A DNA stretch of 64,000 nt from Lithodes maja. Its lineage: Eukaryota; Arthropoda; Malacostraca; Decapoda; Lithodidae. Positions 21,001 to 31,593 of the stretch are shown piece after piece. The notes beneath the pieces are model-generated. The model searched no databases and was not told where the DNA came from. It saw nothing but the letters and a program-made list of their open reading frames with translations. The position numbers were made by a program, and so were the translations under genes. The stretch spans positions 1-64,000 of the forward strand of contig JBAKBP010007994.1 in NCBI GenBank assembly GCA_037953745.1. Direction: 5' to 3'. How positions within the stretch are numbered: position 1 is the first letter of the stretch; every line of letters starts with the position of its first letter.

Positions 21001-21768
21001 TTCATGGTCTTCATCCTGGTCACTAACTTCATCGAGAATTTGTTGGGTTTCCACACCAGTTTCAGTCTCACTTCGCATACGAGCATACACTCTCATCTGA
21101 TAAAATGTTTTAACGTTTGAAATTACTTCTTGATCAAGGGGCTGCATAACTGAAGTGGTGTTGGGAGGGAGAAAAACTACTTTAACATTAGGATGCATAT
21201 CTATGAGGTGCAAAGGATGGGCCGGGCAGTTGTCCATTGTCAGTAACACCTTAAATGGAATACCCAGCTGCTGACATTTCCACTTAGCATCGGGGACAAA
21301 CATCTTAAGAAGCCATTCTGCAGAAGTGTAGGAGTTCATCCACCCATTTGCTGTCTTCATCCAATAAACTGGAGCCTGTGCCATGTTAGAAAGGTGATTG
21401 TAACATCGTGGGTGTGCAGCAGTGTGGACAATCAAAGGTTTCATTTTGTTGGTACCGGTCAAGTTGCAGCAAAAAAGCACTGTGAAACGGCTTTTGTCGA
21501 CTTTCCTCCCCCAAGCTTGCTTCATTGACTTGGACAAAAAGGTGGATTTAGGCATTTTCTTATATTGGACCCCAGCCTCATCCATGTTATAGATACAGTC
21601 AGGACTATACCCACCTTCTTCTATAATATTTTTGAGTACAGCTGGATAAGTATCAGCTGCGACTGTGTCTGCTGATGCAGATTCACCTGTAAACTTTATG
21701 TTCCTTATCTCTTTTCGCCCAAGAAACCTGTATAGCCAACCAGTGGACGCCTTGAAAGCCGCCAAAGG

Positions 21769-22250
21769 CGGCTTTCTAGGGCCTTTCCTAGCTGATGCCG
21801 AGAGGATTGGGTTCTAGTCATGTGGTGATGGGCTGGTCTATCAGAGTGAGAGCTGAGTGATCTCTGCCATACCCATAGCTTACTCTGACTGTTCCTCTTA
21901 CTTATATATCTTCTATATCTCAAGTGACGGCGTCTTTTCCGTGGATCGACCTCCCTACTGCCAACCTAAAAGTTGGCAGATTGGGAGCCAAAGCGTCACA
22001 TTTTTCCCTTGCCCCTCAACTTTCCCTTCATAATTGCTGAGGGGCACAGGGCCTTGGGTGGGGCTTTGGTTTCCCGGGTGTTTCCGCACCCTCCTCAGCT
22101 CCCTGCCTTAGAGTGGCTTCGGTCACCCGGGCTTTGTTAGTGGTAAGCAGGGAGGGTTTTGTGGGGGTGCTCTATGGCCTTGGCCTTGCTCGGGACCTTG
22201 GGGCTGTTCGGCCAGGCAGCCTGGGGAACAACAACAACAACAACAACAAC
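21769..22250 (+). mobile_element. Retroposon with (AAC)n tail inserted in the Tigger transposase
   Basis: Ends in (aac)8 at about 22226-22250. It is flanked by similar short words (ccaaagg 21762-21768 and ccaagggg 22250-22257), consistent with a slightly diverged target duplication. Removing it brings ...KERCPL and AAFKASTGWL of the transposase into one frame. The body, with 'gtggatcgacctccctactg' and 'ggtgctctatggccttggcc', has no ORF. It is a SINE or a 3' fragment of a LINE; the family was not recognised. Confidence 0.7.
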
Positions 22251-22953
22251 CAAGGGGACAACGCTCCTTCTGGCAAATTGTATGGTAAAACATTTTTGCC
22301 ATTTCCATGATTTGTTTTTTGTCTAATGCCACCCCTTCACTTTCCTTCCTAGTTAACCACACACTCATATACCGTTCCATGTGGATCACTTTCTCATCGG
22401 GGGCTCTTTTCCTTGTGTCCAACTTAGATGTTCCATAGGCTTTAATGGCCTTCAAAATGTCTTCTTTCACTCTCCAAATTGTCCTCACCGAAGATTCACT
22501 TAGCCCTAATGCACGTCCAATGGCTGTATTTCCCTCTTCTTTCTGTTTTCTATCGATCACTTCCTTTTTGACATCATACGTGATCGACTTCCGCTTCCCT
22601 GACTCGTCGCGGAATTTTGGTGGTCCGACACAGGTATAGTTCACCCAAAACGTATGTTCCCGTCAGAAGCGAACGCGCGGAAGGGTCACTGAGGCAGAAA
22701 ATATGGCCGACTGGCTCCCTCCACCCTCCCCGTCAAGGACTCAAACTCCAGTGACGTCACAATGCGCACCTACGTCACGGCCAATCACGCTTTGTACGAT
22801 ATTTCGGCGCGCTAATTGAAAACTCCTCGGATTTGCCCCACTTTGGCGGCGGACTCGTTTTATGTGATCACATTCGTTCTGATCAAAAATGAAATATTAA
22901 TATTTTAGGTCGCTCGTTTTATGCGAACACGTTTTATGCGGGACCCTACTGTA

Positions 22954-23259
22954 GCCTTCTTCAGAGAGAGAGAGAGTTTACAAATCGTTAAGCAGTGCAT
23001 TATAATATTGTGATGCATGTTGTATCCATATTGAAATTATATATTGTATTGCCAAATCAATAAATAGGCCTATGCAGTCCAGTTGTCATTTACCATAACA
23101 TAGACATTTGACTTTTTTTCCATACATCACTTATACGAAGGTGAGATACCGAGCTGAAACTGACATGTTAATATTGTAGGTATGCCCTACGGAACATTGT
23201 ATGCCACCTTTTGAGGCAAAACTATTAAAGGTACTGTATATTACCATAAGAGGTTCACA
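22954..23259. other. Spacer with short (GA)n, no gene
   Basis: (GA)n at about 22964-22976. The rest is AT-rich with nothing recognised. Confidence 0.5.
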
Positions 23260-23590
23260 TTAACCCTCCAGCCCCGGGGGCTATAGCTCGCGACTGTGCT
23301 GCTGTACCGGGGGTTTTGACGATTTTTGGCCTATGTTAACTACTCTGTAATTGAATGAATATGGCATGTAATGTTGTGAATAAAAAAGAATAATGTTCCA
23401 CAAACCTTCCTCTGTCGAATGGCGTTGAGTAGAGGTCTCTAGCCCCTCTGGTTGCATAATGGTGAGCGTGGGAAGACGAGTGCTTTTTTATGCGGTAAAT
23501 TCTTCCCGTGTACGAAAGCGTCGGCCCGGCCATGGCTACAACGCACCTAGCCGCTCGCCGCGCCAAAGTATTTATCTCCCTTAGACGATT
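23260..23590 (-). mobile_element. TTAA element remnant related to family A
   Basis: Starts TTAACCCTCCAGCCCCGGGG, as the family A ends do. At ~23415-23445 it contains 'gaatggcgttgagtagaggt', the complement of the family A and piggyBac element 2 subterminal block. The right terminus was not found; the element may have been cut by the repeat and LTR that follow. Confidence 0.6.
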
Positions 23591-23664
23591 TTAGTGTTTG
23601 ATATTGAGAATGTGATGTTTATTTGATATTTTCTAGTTATTTTGAGGCCAATTATATAAAATAT

Positions 23665-23933
23665 GTTTATTAGGGTATCACTGTCACTGATATTGCTAAT
23701 TTTCACTCGATACCGTACATTTTATTAGTAATTGAGGTAGGTTATTGTTGTATTAGGCACTGATTATTCGTTATCACAGGTGTTTATTATACTTTGGCCA
23801 TCAAATATTAGGTCTTGTGTCACTTTCACTTTGACAAATATGCTTTAGAGAGTGTCACTGTCACTGATAATGCTCATTTTCACTCGATACCGTACATTTT
23901 ATTACTAATTGAGGTAGGTTATTGTTGTATTAG
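23665..23933 (+). repeat. Tandem duplication, ~173-bp period
   Basis: 'cactcgataccgtacatttt' and 'gaggtaggttattgttgtat' occur at ~23707/23739 and again at ~23881/23912, within longer similar blocks starting 'tatcactgtcactgat' and 'tgtcactgtcactgat'. Non-coding. Confidence 0.8.
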
Positions 23934-25774
23934 TGTGACGCATGTCGAGTATGAGCATGCTGTACAGAACGCCCAGTCAGGCCCCACTCTCGCTAGGATC
24001 GTCAGGGCAGGAACTTTGGCTGTAGTCTGTGTAGAGTTTCCTAACTCAGTTTATGTGAACCGTTGTACTATAAGTATTATCATTATGTATTTTGTTTTCT
24101 TCTAAGTCAACGAGTTCTATTTTATCTCATTAGATATAAGTATTGTGTGTGGGACTTGTATGTAATGATGAGAGGAGAGATATTACGTGGCGGGGGGTCA
24201 GTGAGTGCGCCACGCGGGCCGGTAGGCCTAATTCCCTCCTCCCTTCCTCCCTTTCAGCGCGTGGGAAGTTCTTTGTCGATCCCAGATTGAGAGAGAATAT
24301 GACGTCATGATTGCCAGTGGGCGGTCCTTAGTGTTGGCGATATGCTCGCTACAGGGCCGAGTATAAAAAGAGAGGTCCTCGCCACAATTCTTCAGAACTC
24401 ATCAGGCAAAGCGACTTCTCATATCCCTTGCAACTATCCATATTCTTCCGACTGATGTGAACTTTCTCTACTCTCTGAACAGCCTATCTTCGTCTCTTCT
24501 CGTCCCTGTTTAACCTCCATGACCCCTTTGGTGCAGATTTAGTCAGCCAAAGTATTATCGCTTGAGTTCTCACGAGATAAGTGCCTGTTAGATAGCCTAT
24601 TTTTGGAAGGGTTAACTAGAATAGGATTGATTGATGTTTGTTGCACTCGTATATGCATTTCCCTGTGTGCGATTATTCATGTTCCTGTTTTCTGCTGGTT
24701 TAGGCAATGCTAGACTGGGATAGGGTTTCTGAGTTGTGATTTCCTATGAGTACTAGGTTGCGGTTGAACCAGTACAATTGCAACGGAGACGTGGGAAGCC
24801 TAGGGGGTCTTTTTGATTGTGTACCGTGGGAGTTTAGCACTGTGTTGCGAGTGAGGGCTTTTGCCTGTGCCACCCAACACTGTGCTATCTCATTTGCTTG
24901 ACTTTGAGAGGATCGCCAGGAGAGAACCAGATACTAGTGATCTGGATCTCTCAAGAGAGCATCCCGTCAATTACCGTAATTTGGCCGCACAGTCTTAAGG
25001 ACCTCGCTAGGCTACGAGCCGCTTGCTCAGCCATTGTCTCTTAACCTTAGATATCCCAGCTAGACTTTGCTCGACCAGCAGATACAGTATAGTATTGAAG
25101 CTTCTCCTTATGTATATTATTGTTTAAGCACTATTGATTTCATGTGTGGCACGCTTAGCTACTTCAGAGATTAGTGGCCCACGAGCACAATCTTAGTAGG
25201 CTATTGCCAGTGCATTGTCGGAGTACTTCTTCTTAATGTTTGCCATATCCTATTGCTTATTCTTATAATTCTTCTTATGTCAATTTAAAGCCTTTAATTA
25301 CCAGTGAGTTATTCATTAAATTGCTGTTCAAAATCCGATACTTACTTCTTATGAGTATTCGAGAAGCATCTAACTTATCAGAAGATTCCTTGCTTGATGC
25401 TCGAGGACTATTGTTTAACGTAACGTAATAGTGCCGATCCGAAGTAGAGGGTGGAGGACTTCTTAAGTTCTTAGTTCAAGGGTGGATTACTTCGGCTTCG
25501 GCCAACACTATTCTTTAGTGTTGTAGTACTTTCTTCTTTGTTTGATTGTTGACCAGACTAGATAACTCCCGTCTTGTTATTAGTCTGTTGTGTGAAACGC
25601 TAGTACCGAGTTCTTGTATACCCCGTTATAGCAGATAGAACTCTGGAGGGTAGTGGCGTTTTTTGTTCGGCTGGCAGTACTCTGGGGTTGGGATCGTGTG
25701 TTTCCGTTGTGGCAGCGAGCCATACTCGAGTCCTGTGTAAGAGCCCTAGTGTACCCGAGTGCCCGGTCGTAACA
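23934..25774 (+). repeat. Probable solo LTR related to the Gmr1-like element
   Basis: Begins TGTGACGCA and ends CCGGTCGTAACA; the LTRs at 40048 and 47483 begin TGTGACGCAC and end AGCCGTAACA. Length (1841 bp) is close to theirs (1807-1808). The final ~130 bases align with theirs (actctggagggtagtggcg against actctgtagggcgttggtg). The middle is too diverged to align by eye. No clear target duplication. It abuts a LINE fragment on the right. Confidence 0.55.
24362..24370 (+). promoter_or_regulatory. Candidate TATA box in the solo LTR
   Basis: tataaaaag within 'gagtataaaaagagagg', followed about 30 bases later by 'ttcttcagaactcatcag', a plausible arthropod initiator context. Its position, about 430 bases into the LTR, would suit an LTR promoter. 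Confidence 0.45.
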
Positions 25775-26236
25775 ATATCGTTTACTTAGATTTCCGAAAT
25801 GCGTTTGGTAAAGTGCCTCATTTCAGGCTAATGTTAAAAGTGAGTGCACTAGGCATCAATATAGAGGTCACAAATTGGATAGAAAGTTGGCTACCAGGTA
25901 GACAGCAACGGGCGGTAATCAAGGTGTTTCATCTGAGTGAACTCCAGTCACTTATGGAGTTCCACAAGAATCTGTGTTTGGCTCACTTCTGTTCATCATA
26001 TTTGTCAATTACATAGATATTGGTCTGTTGAATGTGATCTCTAACTTTGGAGATGTTATTAAACTTGGAGTGAATGTGAAGGACCTTAAAGGGATTGAAT
26101 TGCCGAAGATGGGTCTTAACAGACTGTGTGAACAAGTTCAAGGTGATGCATATCGGCCAAGCAAGCACCAAGGCAGGCTATTTGCTGGTGGGAATGCCTC
26201 TGGAAGTGACTGAATTGGAAATACATACAAGAATAA

Positions 26237-26440
26237 GAAAATGGGAGTCTGCAGAAATCCGATTAGCACACACAAGGCAGATCCCTCTCACACCCAACTC
26301 TAATTTTAAGGCCTAATTATAGGCCCAGCTCACTAACACCATGAGGACTGACTTTACCAAAACGGTCAGAGGTCAGCAAATGGGGATCTGCAGAGCGCCG
26401 ATTGGCCCACACCCGGCAGATCCCCCTCACACCCAACCCA
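26237..26440 (+). repeat. Duplicated ~64-bp block inside the LINE remnant
   Basis: 26237-26300 and 26378-26440 share 'tctgcaga' plus 'ccgattggcccacacccggc'-type sequence and the close 'agatcccctcacacccaac'. Spacing 141 bases. They flank non-LINE sequence and probably belong to an inserted repeat. Confidence 0.65.
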
Positions 26441-26615
26441 TCTCGTCCCTATGCTTATCTAATTTTATTTTAGAGCTCTCTATCTTGCTCGATCCCACTG
26501 TAGCATTTGGTAGCTTATTCCACCTATCTACAACTCTGTTACCAAACCAATATTTGCCTATATCTTTTCTGAAACTAAATGTATCTAATTTTAAAAGGAT
26601 TTGGAGGCTCTGATT
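26441..26615 (-). pseudogene. LINE RT C-terminal fragment, opposite strand
   Basis: On the minus strand this reads DTFSFRKDIGKYWFGNRVVD, RWNKLPNATVGSSKIESSKI and then KLDKHRDE. This is the conserved tail found after the RT domain of CR1/Rex-type LINEs (compare VINLWNGLP at 30829-31101). It is inserted head-on into the plus-strand LINE remnant. Confidence 0.65.
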
Positions 26616-27185
26616 AGCAGAGAACTAAATTTTACCGAGCAATGCACTGAAGTAGAGAAGACAGAGAAGAAATTATTTGGTTATGTTAGAAGCAATTAAA
26701 GTATAGAAAAGAGGAATTAGTCCTCACACTTCACAACGCTCTGATACGGCCTCTTCTGGAATATGTCGTTCAATTTTGGTCGCCAGCACTCAAGAAAGTT
26801 AAAGAGCGGCTGGAGTGAGTACTTGTTAGGGCTATAATGTTTATTCCATCGTTAGAAGACTGAGCTATGAAGATCGATTGAAGGCTCTTGATCTCTTTTC
26901 GTTGAAAATATACAGACTATAAGGTTAGCTCATTGTATATATTGAAATACCTAATATGTTTGACAATGTGGATTATAACAAATGTTTAGCCTCAATATGA
27001 ACACCATACGCAACCATGGCTGGAATTTGGAAAGGAAAAGGTTCATTCAGTACTAGTATTTGTGGAAACCCTTTCACATATAAGATCAGTTCTACCTGGA
27101 ACTAACTTTTCTCAGAAGTTGTAAACAGTTTTTTCAGTAGAACAGATCAAGAAGGGAGTAAATAGTATTTTGCACAATCTGTAAT

Positions 27186-27954
27186 GAGTGTAGAGCACTA
27201 CACAATCTCTCTCCTTCTACTTCGAGTATCTCCCCGGAGTGGACCACAAGGTCTTTGAGCCATTAACTATTCCTTGTAACCTTCACTCTCTCTCTCCCTA
27301 ATTGATTTCAGAATAAACTCGGTGTAACACGACTATGCATCTGGTATTCTGCCACATACTGTCTGGTAGTTTGACGTCAATTCTGTTAATACTGTACATG
27401 GAAGTTTGATATGGCCAAAACCCAAGTCATGCTACAAGTTAGAACCCTTGAGTAATCTCCCGCGAGTGTTTTTGTTCCAAGTAAGGCCGCTGATAACATT
27501 GTTAGTGTGGCTTAACCTTTAGTTAGGGTGTGAGAGATTTTCTTTTAGAGTAGGTATTAGCAGCTCAGTGTAAGCGCATTATTTGTCTTCTATATTCCAA
27601 CTACTCCCTCTCCGGCATAGGGTGAGAGTCTGTACATTCAACGGTGAAGCCTGTGAGGTCTCGTTCCAGTCTAGGGAGTGACATATGTGAATCATTTTGA
27701 GATGCAACCAGCCCCCCGCTATCTTGCCTTCGCAAGATGCACGGGGCCAGGTTGCCTACCCACGGTTCGAAGCAGTTCCATCTCTGGAGCTGCCTCGCCC
27801 AATGGTTCACTGTCTGATCCCCTAGACTTGGACCCTCTTTCTCAGAACGTCACCTATCGAGCAATGAACTCACTAGGCATTGCCCCCTGTAGCATATTTT
27901 GAATATGGGAATATTCATACAGTACTATTTAATCAGGGAACAATGAGGGTATTT
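27186..27954. other. No gene recognised
   Basis: Unremarkable sequence. The 'ggttcgaagcag' near 27766 looks B-box-like but has no partner A box at the right spacing. Confidence 0.4.
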
Positions 27955-28114
27955 TGTTGGCATTACAGTGGGCTTCGAGGTAATGCACTGATACCAAGTA
28001 CAACACAAATTCCATCATAAATATATCTTCCCATTGATACATCGGGATTCGAACCCGGGACCTTAGGATTACCAGTCCAATGACAAGCCCACTATGCCAC
28101 ACCTCCCTAACCAA
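27955..28114 (-). repeat. tRNA-derived SINE, copy 1
   Basis: Minus strand begins ggaggtgtggcatagtggg, with an A-box-like 'tggcatagtggg', then 'ggactggtaatcc', then the B box gggttcgaatcc. The body 'caatgggaagatat...atggaatttgtg' ends 'agtatcagt'-like. The copy at 62941-63090 shares head and body, proving a dispersed family rather than a lone tRNA. Confidence 0.85.
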
Positions 28115-28135
28115 CTATTAATAGTATGTTAAAAT

Positions 28136-28690
28136 AGTTGTAAGTTGTGTGCGGTTGAATTTATATTTTGAGACCCTTACATTGGTGACAAGCAAGACAA
28201 GCATAAAGGGATGTCTGAGAGGCTTAGTTGGGTTGCTGTTAACATAGTTCCAAGTATGTCCCCATGGCTTACTGGCTTGCCTTAACTGGTTGGCAACAAC
28301 AGTTGATAATGATTAATGATAGAGTTCTCAGGTAATCCTCCCTGAAGGGGGTTACATTCAGACTTTCCTCGACCAAGGTGTGTCATATAATGACCCAAAA
28401 TTGCAGTGCAGGAATTGCTCATATCTGGGGCCTTAAGGTTGAAACAGATGCTCAGACTTATGCCTCGCTCAGTGCCTTAGCTCGTAGTATTTACTACCTG
28501 AACTATATAGTGCCAGTAGTTGTGGCAGTGAGCTTGAACTTACAGATCAAGTGGAGTACTTTTCAGTGGGTGATTTCCGTCTCGAACGAAGTTTAGGTGT
28601 GTTGGATGAACTGTAAATGGTCAAGTTAGAATGGGTATGAGTTGTGTGCGGTTGAATTCATAATTTCGAGACATTTACATTCGTACACTT
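28136..28690 (+). repeat. Direct repeat pair (~50 bp)
   Basis: 'agttgtgtgcggttgaatt' plus 'gaga(c)cttacatt'-type sequence at 28141-28190 recurs at 28637-28686. The interval holds no recognisable gene. They could be the ends of a small repeat unit. Confidence 0.55.
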
Positions 28691-28765
28691 GCTTGTATGT
28701 GTATGTTTACTTAATAACTCCATGCTTTGAGTTTGTATGTTAGCTCAAGCACGTGCGCCTGTACA

Positions 28766-28767
<2 letters not shown>

Positions 28768-28812
<45 letters not shown>
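28768..28812. repeat. (TG)n microsatellite
   Basis: About 21 uninterrupted TG units. Confidence 0.97.
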
Positions 28813-28815
<3 letters not shown>

Positions 28816-29215
28816 TGCACGTACAGTACATGATATACTAATGCCCCAAACACTGATACATGGTATGATACAGGTACCTATAGTATGTCATGCCCTTAGT
28901 TAGTTAGGCTATTAAAAACGTAAACAAATATACTATTGTTGATTATCAAGTCATAATGACACATACCCTAAACACACATTATAATGTGCAAATTGTAGGG
29001 AGGAAGCATATACCATATCCTCCATTAAAATAATGTCAATAGCTTCAAGAATATTTCGTAGCAAAATCGGTCCTATGTGATCTGTGCGTCATAAAACTCT
29101 TTGTTTTTAAATGTTCTTCCTTAATGAAGCATTAGGCTATTCATAGTGCAGGTGGGTAAAGTACATGATTAGATTAATATCCAGTATTCGATAAAGGGAT
29201 ATCAATCGTGGTCAT
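28813..29215. other. AT-rich, no gene
   Basis: Nothing recognised on either strand. Confidence 0.5.
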
Positions 29216-29235
29216 GTGCTGTGCTTATTACTGTC

Positions 29236-29310
29236 TTGATGGTGTAATGGTTAGAGCGTATGAGTTTTGTATGTGTTATCTTGGGTTCGAATCCTGGGAG
29301 CATCACATGC
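29236..29310 (+). repeat. tRNA-like sequence (SINE head or tRNA pseudogene)
   Basis: A box tggtgtaatggttagagc and B box gggttcgaatcc lie about 35 bases apart. Acceptor ends gatggtg and gagcatc pair at only about five of seven positions, and the T stem is mostly wobble pairs. This is tRNA-derived, not a convincing working tRNA. A T-rich run follows. Confidence 0.5.
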
Positions 29311-29707
29311 TTTCATTAATTTTCTTTTTTTCTTTCTATGGGAATGAGGGAGACACAAAGGATAACTGCCTGCAGCGAGTGCCTCCCCCAGATTTGAAAG
29401 AGTGACAGGGCCAAATCAAGGGACGTTCGAGCTAAAATGCCTGGACACACGGAGTTTGAAGCAATTTAAGTCATAGGAAGAGGGAAAGACTGATTCTGGG
29501 AGAGAGTTTCAGAGCTCAGCAGTTGAATAGAAGAAAGTCTGAGAATAGCATTTCACTCTTGGGTTGGAGAGTTGCACAGAGTAGGGGTGGGATTTTGTTG
29601 CAATGCGGGTACTACGTACCCTACGTAGAGGAGGTGGTATATACTGAGAAAGCTCCGAGGAACAATGATTATTGTAGTAGCGATAGAATAACGAGAGAGA
29701 TGCAACA

Positions 29708-30355
29708 TTGCGGGGTGTTATTGGTGTTAAGAACGATGTAAAGAATGTCAACTCTTTTAAGTATCTGGGCAGTGTGTTGAGTAAAGATGGTACTATGGAT
29801 GAAGAGGTGCGGGAGAGGGTACAACAGGGGAAGAGGGTTGTAGGAACGCTAAAAGCAGTAACAAGAAATAGGGTGGTCAGTATGGAAGTGAAGAAGTCCT
29901 TGCATGACAGTGTGGTAATCCCGACACTGACTTACGGAAGCGAAGCATGGACGTTGGTTGAGAGACTCAGACCAAGAGTGAGAGCAGTGGAAATGAATTA
30001 CTTAAGGAGTGCGTGCGGAGTTACATGGAGGGATAGACAGACTAATGAGGAAGTAAGAAGGAGGTGTGGTGTGGAGGTAGATGTGCTGGAAAGTGTGACA
30101 AGGAACAACTTGAGATGGTTCGGCCATATGGAACGTATGGAAAGCGAGAGAATGACTAAGAGGGTGTACGAGAGCGAGGTGGAGGGACAGAGGGGGAGAG
30201 GTAGACCGAATATGAGGTGGAAGGATGGAGTGAGGAACTACATGAACGAAGGCGGTGCTGGTTGGGAGGAGGGGCGTCGACTGACTGGGGACAGAGGTGC
30301 ATGGGGGCGGTTCGTTCGTGGCCACACCTTCGGGGATCACGGCGTCGGGCAATAG
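29708..30355 (+). pseudogene. RTE-like LINE reverse transcriptase, C-terminal fragment
   Basis: A 215-codon open frame. It begins in the post-catalytic part of a LINE RT: SFKYLGSVLSKDGTMDEEV, then PTLTYGSEAWTL, RPRVRAVEMNYLRSACGVTW and NNLRWFGHMERM. It ends in GRGRPNMRWKDGVRNYMNEG, a typical finish of RTE/craniofacial-development-protein-like RTs. The palm and endonuclease are missing, as in a 5'-truncated retroposed copy. It ends directly in (TAGA)n at 30352. The frame is open, but a fragment cannot work. Confidence 0.85.
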
Positions 30356-30369
30356 ATAGATAGATAGAA
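30352..30369 (+). repeat. (TAGA)n tail of the RTE-like fragment
   Basis: Four TAGA units directly after the RT stop codon. Simple-repeat 3' tails are usual for RTE-group LINEs. The GATA tract at 38588-38607 follows a similar context. Confidence 0.75.
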
Positions 30370-30534
30370 TATTATTTATCTGTAGAAAAGAGAGTTTATG
30401 TTCCAATACGAAAGAGCAAAAGAGAAAGGTTGGCGAGGACAAAGGCAGCAAATTCAGGGAAAGAGAAAGGGACAGCCCAAATTGAGGTCAGGCAAAAACA
30501 CTCATGAGTTGGATCAAGCAGGCGTGGGTTGGAG

Positions 30535-30539
30535 AGAGA

Positions 30540-30598
<59 letters not shown>

Positions 30599-30604
30599 AG
30601 AGAG
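30535..30604. repeat. (GA)n microsatellite
   Basis: About 30 GA units, slightly interrupted. The long open frames across it on both strands are artefacts of the repeat. Confidence 0.95.
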
Positions 30605-30828
30605 TGAGTACAAAGGAGTACAAAGAAAATCAAGCAACAACAGATCTAGTGACCCTTCTAGGCTGCTTGTCCTCCAAAACACTGAGGATCAAGTGTCCAA
30701 ACAGTGGTTTAAAGTGGGTAAGGGAACATTGGAAAGGGATCTACTGCCCTGGAACTAATGTCCGTGGCAGGATTAGGAAGTTAGTAGGGGACAGATGGGT
30801 TAGTAACTGAGGGGGGGATAAAATAAAG

Positions 30829-31106
30829 TTATTCATTTACAAACGCAGTCAGTCGCGGGTTTGATGCGAGATATTTGTCTAACCGGAGTTTAAATGAATC
30901 AACGGTGCTGCAGTCTATAACATCTCGGGGAAGCCCATTCCACAAGTTGATAACTCGATTGAAGAAGAAATTCTTAGATTCGTGTGAGTTAAAAGATTTA
31001 CCAATAATTTTGCAACCGTTTCCCCGCGTGTAATTAGATTGGTCGATAGTGAAATACTTACTACAGTTCATATTGTCGATGCCTTTGATGATTTTGAACA
31101 CTTGAA
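30829..31106 (-). pseudogene. CR1-type LINE ORF2, C-terminal segment
   Basis: Carries the family tail FFFNRVINLWNGLPRDVID and then SFKLRLDKYLASNP, ending ...LTAFVNE and a stop. It continues, across the TTAA MITE, the ORF2 part at 31594-34010. The stop is followed by 'ataactttattttatc', the likely LINE 3' end. Confidence 0.85.
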
Positions 31107-31593
31107 TTAACCCTTAACTGGCGGCGCGCAACATATGTCGAGTGAAATAAATTTGGACTATGTGGTGGTGCACGACAGCTGTCGAGTGCCATTTTCAGCA
31201 CGTAATGTTGCTGAGAGAGAGAGCTGAGCAGTGGGATGAGCGTAGTAACCATATGACCGCTCCCCACGACCACCGTGGACCTACTGAACTGTATCCCACC
31301 CTTCTCCCCCCTTTCTCACTCGCTACACAGAGAATTATGTACGGAAAATACCTTATTTTAGGGTTTTTGCACTCGTGTTGCACGATCGTTGCAAGAGAAC
31401 CAGCGGTCTTACAAGGATGGTTCAGGTGTCATTGGAAAGCTCTGTTTATGCCCTTTCAGGGATAGATACGTGTTTTATGCTCTGGGTCTTGTTTATGCAT
31501 GAAAATGAGCATGGAAACAACCCTATTTAAGGTAAAAAAAAAACGTTGTGCGGTACGGTGTAAAATACACACCACCCGCTCCTAAGGCGTTAA
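31107..31593. mobile_element. TTAA MITE, family B copy 2, inside the LINE
   Basis: TTAA at 31107-31110 and 31590-31593. Ends: TTAACCCTTAACTGGCGGCG and, inverted, TTAACGCCTTAGGAGCGGG. The interior matches 6974-7500. It interrupts the C-terminal domain of the LINE, which proves the insertion site. Contains a short GA tract and an A9 run. Confidence 0.9.

Larger units (their letters stand above)
19900..22644 (-). pseudogene. Tigger transposase, interrupted and frameshifted
   Basis: N-terminal piece (22644 down to about 22255): a psq/CENPB-type helix-turn-helix (RKSITYDVKKEVIDR... then NTAIGRALGLSESSVRTIWR) for end binding. Middle piece (21765-20326): the CENPB-box continuation STGWLYRFLGRKEIR, then the DDE domain with YNMDEAGVQ (first Asp, ~21585), LTMDNCPAHP (second, ~21235) and SVMQPLDQEV (third, ~21135). 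A proline-rich repeat and an acidic tail follow. The piece stops at 20326, while a neighbouring frame continues from about 20335 (ESIKEIILEFEPNTFKREEF) to ~19925, so a frameshift splits the C-terminal tail. The gap 21769-22250 is a retroposon. The catalytic residues are retained, but the gene as it stands is broken. Confidence 0.85.
19208..22951 (-). mobile_element. Tigger-like (Tc1/mariner superfamily) transposon with nested insertions
   Basis: Terminal repeats CAGTAGGGTCTCACATAAAA (left) and CAGTAGGGTCCCGCATAAAA (right, inverted) are flanked by TA at 19206-19207 and 22952-22953. Subterminal copies of the 'gttttatg(t/c)gaacac' motif occur at both ends. A minus-strand DDE transposase lies inside. 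A TTAA MITE (19349-19837) and a retroposon with an AAC tail (21769-22250) are inserted in it. The element starts only 95 bases outside the DIRS-like element. Confidence 0.9.
25775..27185 (+). pseudogene. Decayed CR1/Rex-type LINE reverse transcriptase
   Basis: Reads IVYLDFRNAFGKVPHFRLM, then VTNWIESWLPGRQQRAV. In another frame come VPQESVFGSLLFIIFVNYID and then FGDVIKLG, where the catalytic FADD has become FGDV. NKFKVMHIG follows. After an interruption (about 26230-26640) the post-RT region appears (HNALIRPLLEYVVQFWSPAL, ~26730-26800), trailing off near 27180. Multiple frameshifts and stops are present. No endonuclease precedes it; the fragment begins exactly at the end of the probable solo LTR. 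Confidence 0.75.

Noticed and set aside
24612..24615. TTAA after 'ggaaggg' considered as the right end of the element starting at 23260
   Set aside because: It lies inside the probable solo LTR and lacks the inner sequence of family A ends.
28010..28110. Considered as a genuine tRNA gene on the minus strand
   Set aside because: The same head plus a 70-base body recurs at 62941, and the arms pair poorly. It is a SINE.
29236..29310. Considered as a genuine tRNA gene
   Set aside because: Acceptor stem has two mismatches in seven and the T stem is mostly wobble. Kept only as tRNA-like.
30398..30810. Several open frames across the (GA)n tract
   Set aside because: Arg-Glu and Ser-Leu runs created by the microsatellite.
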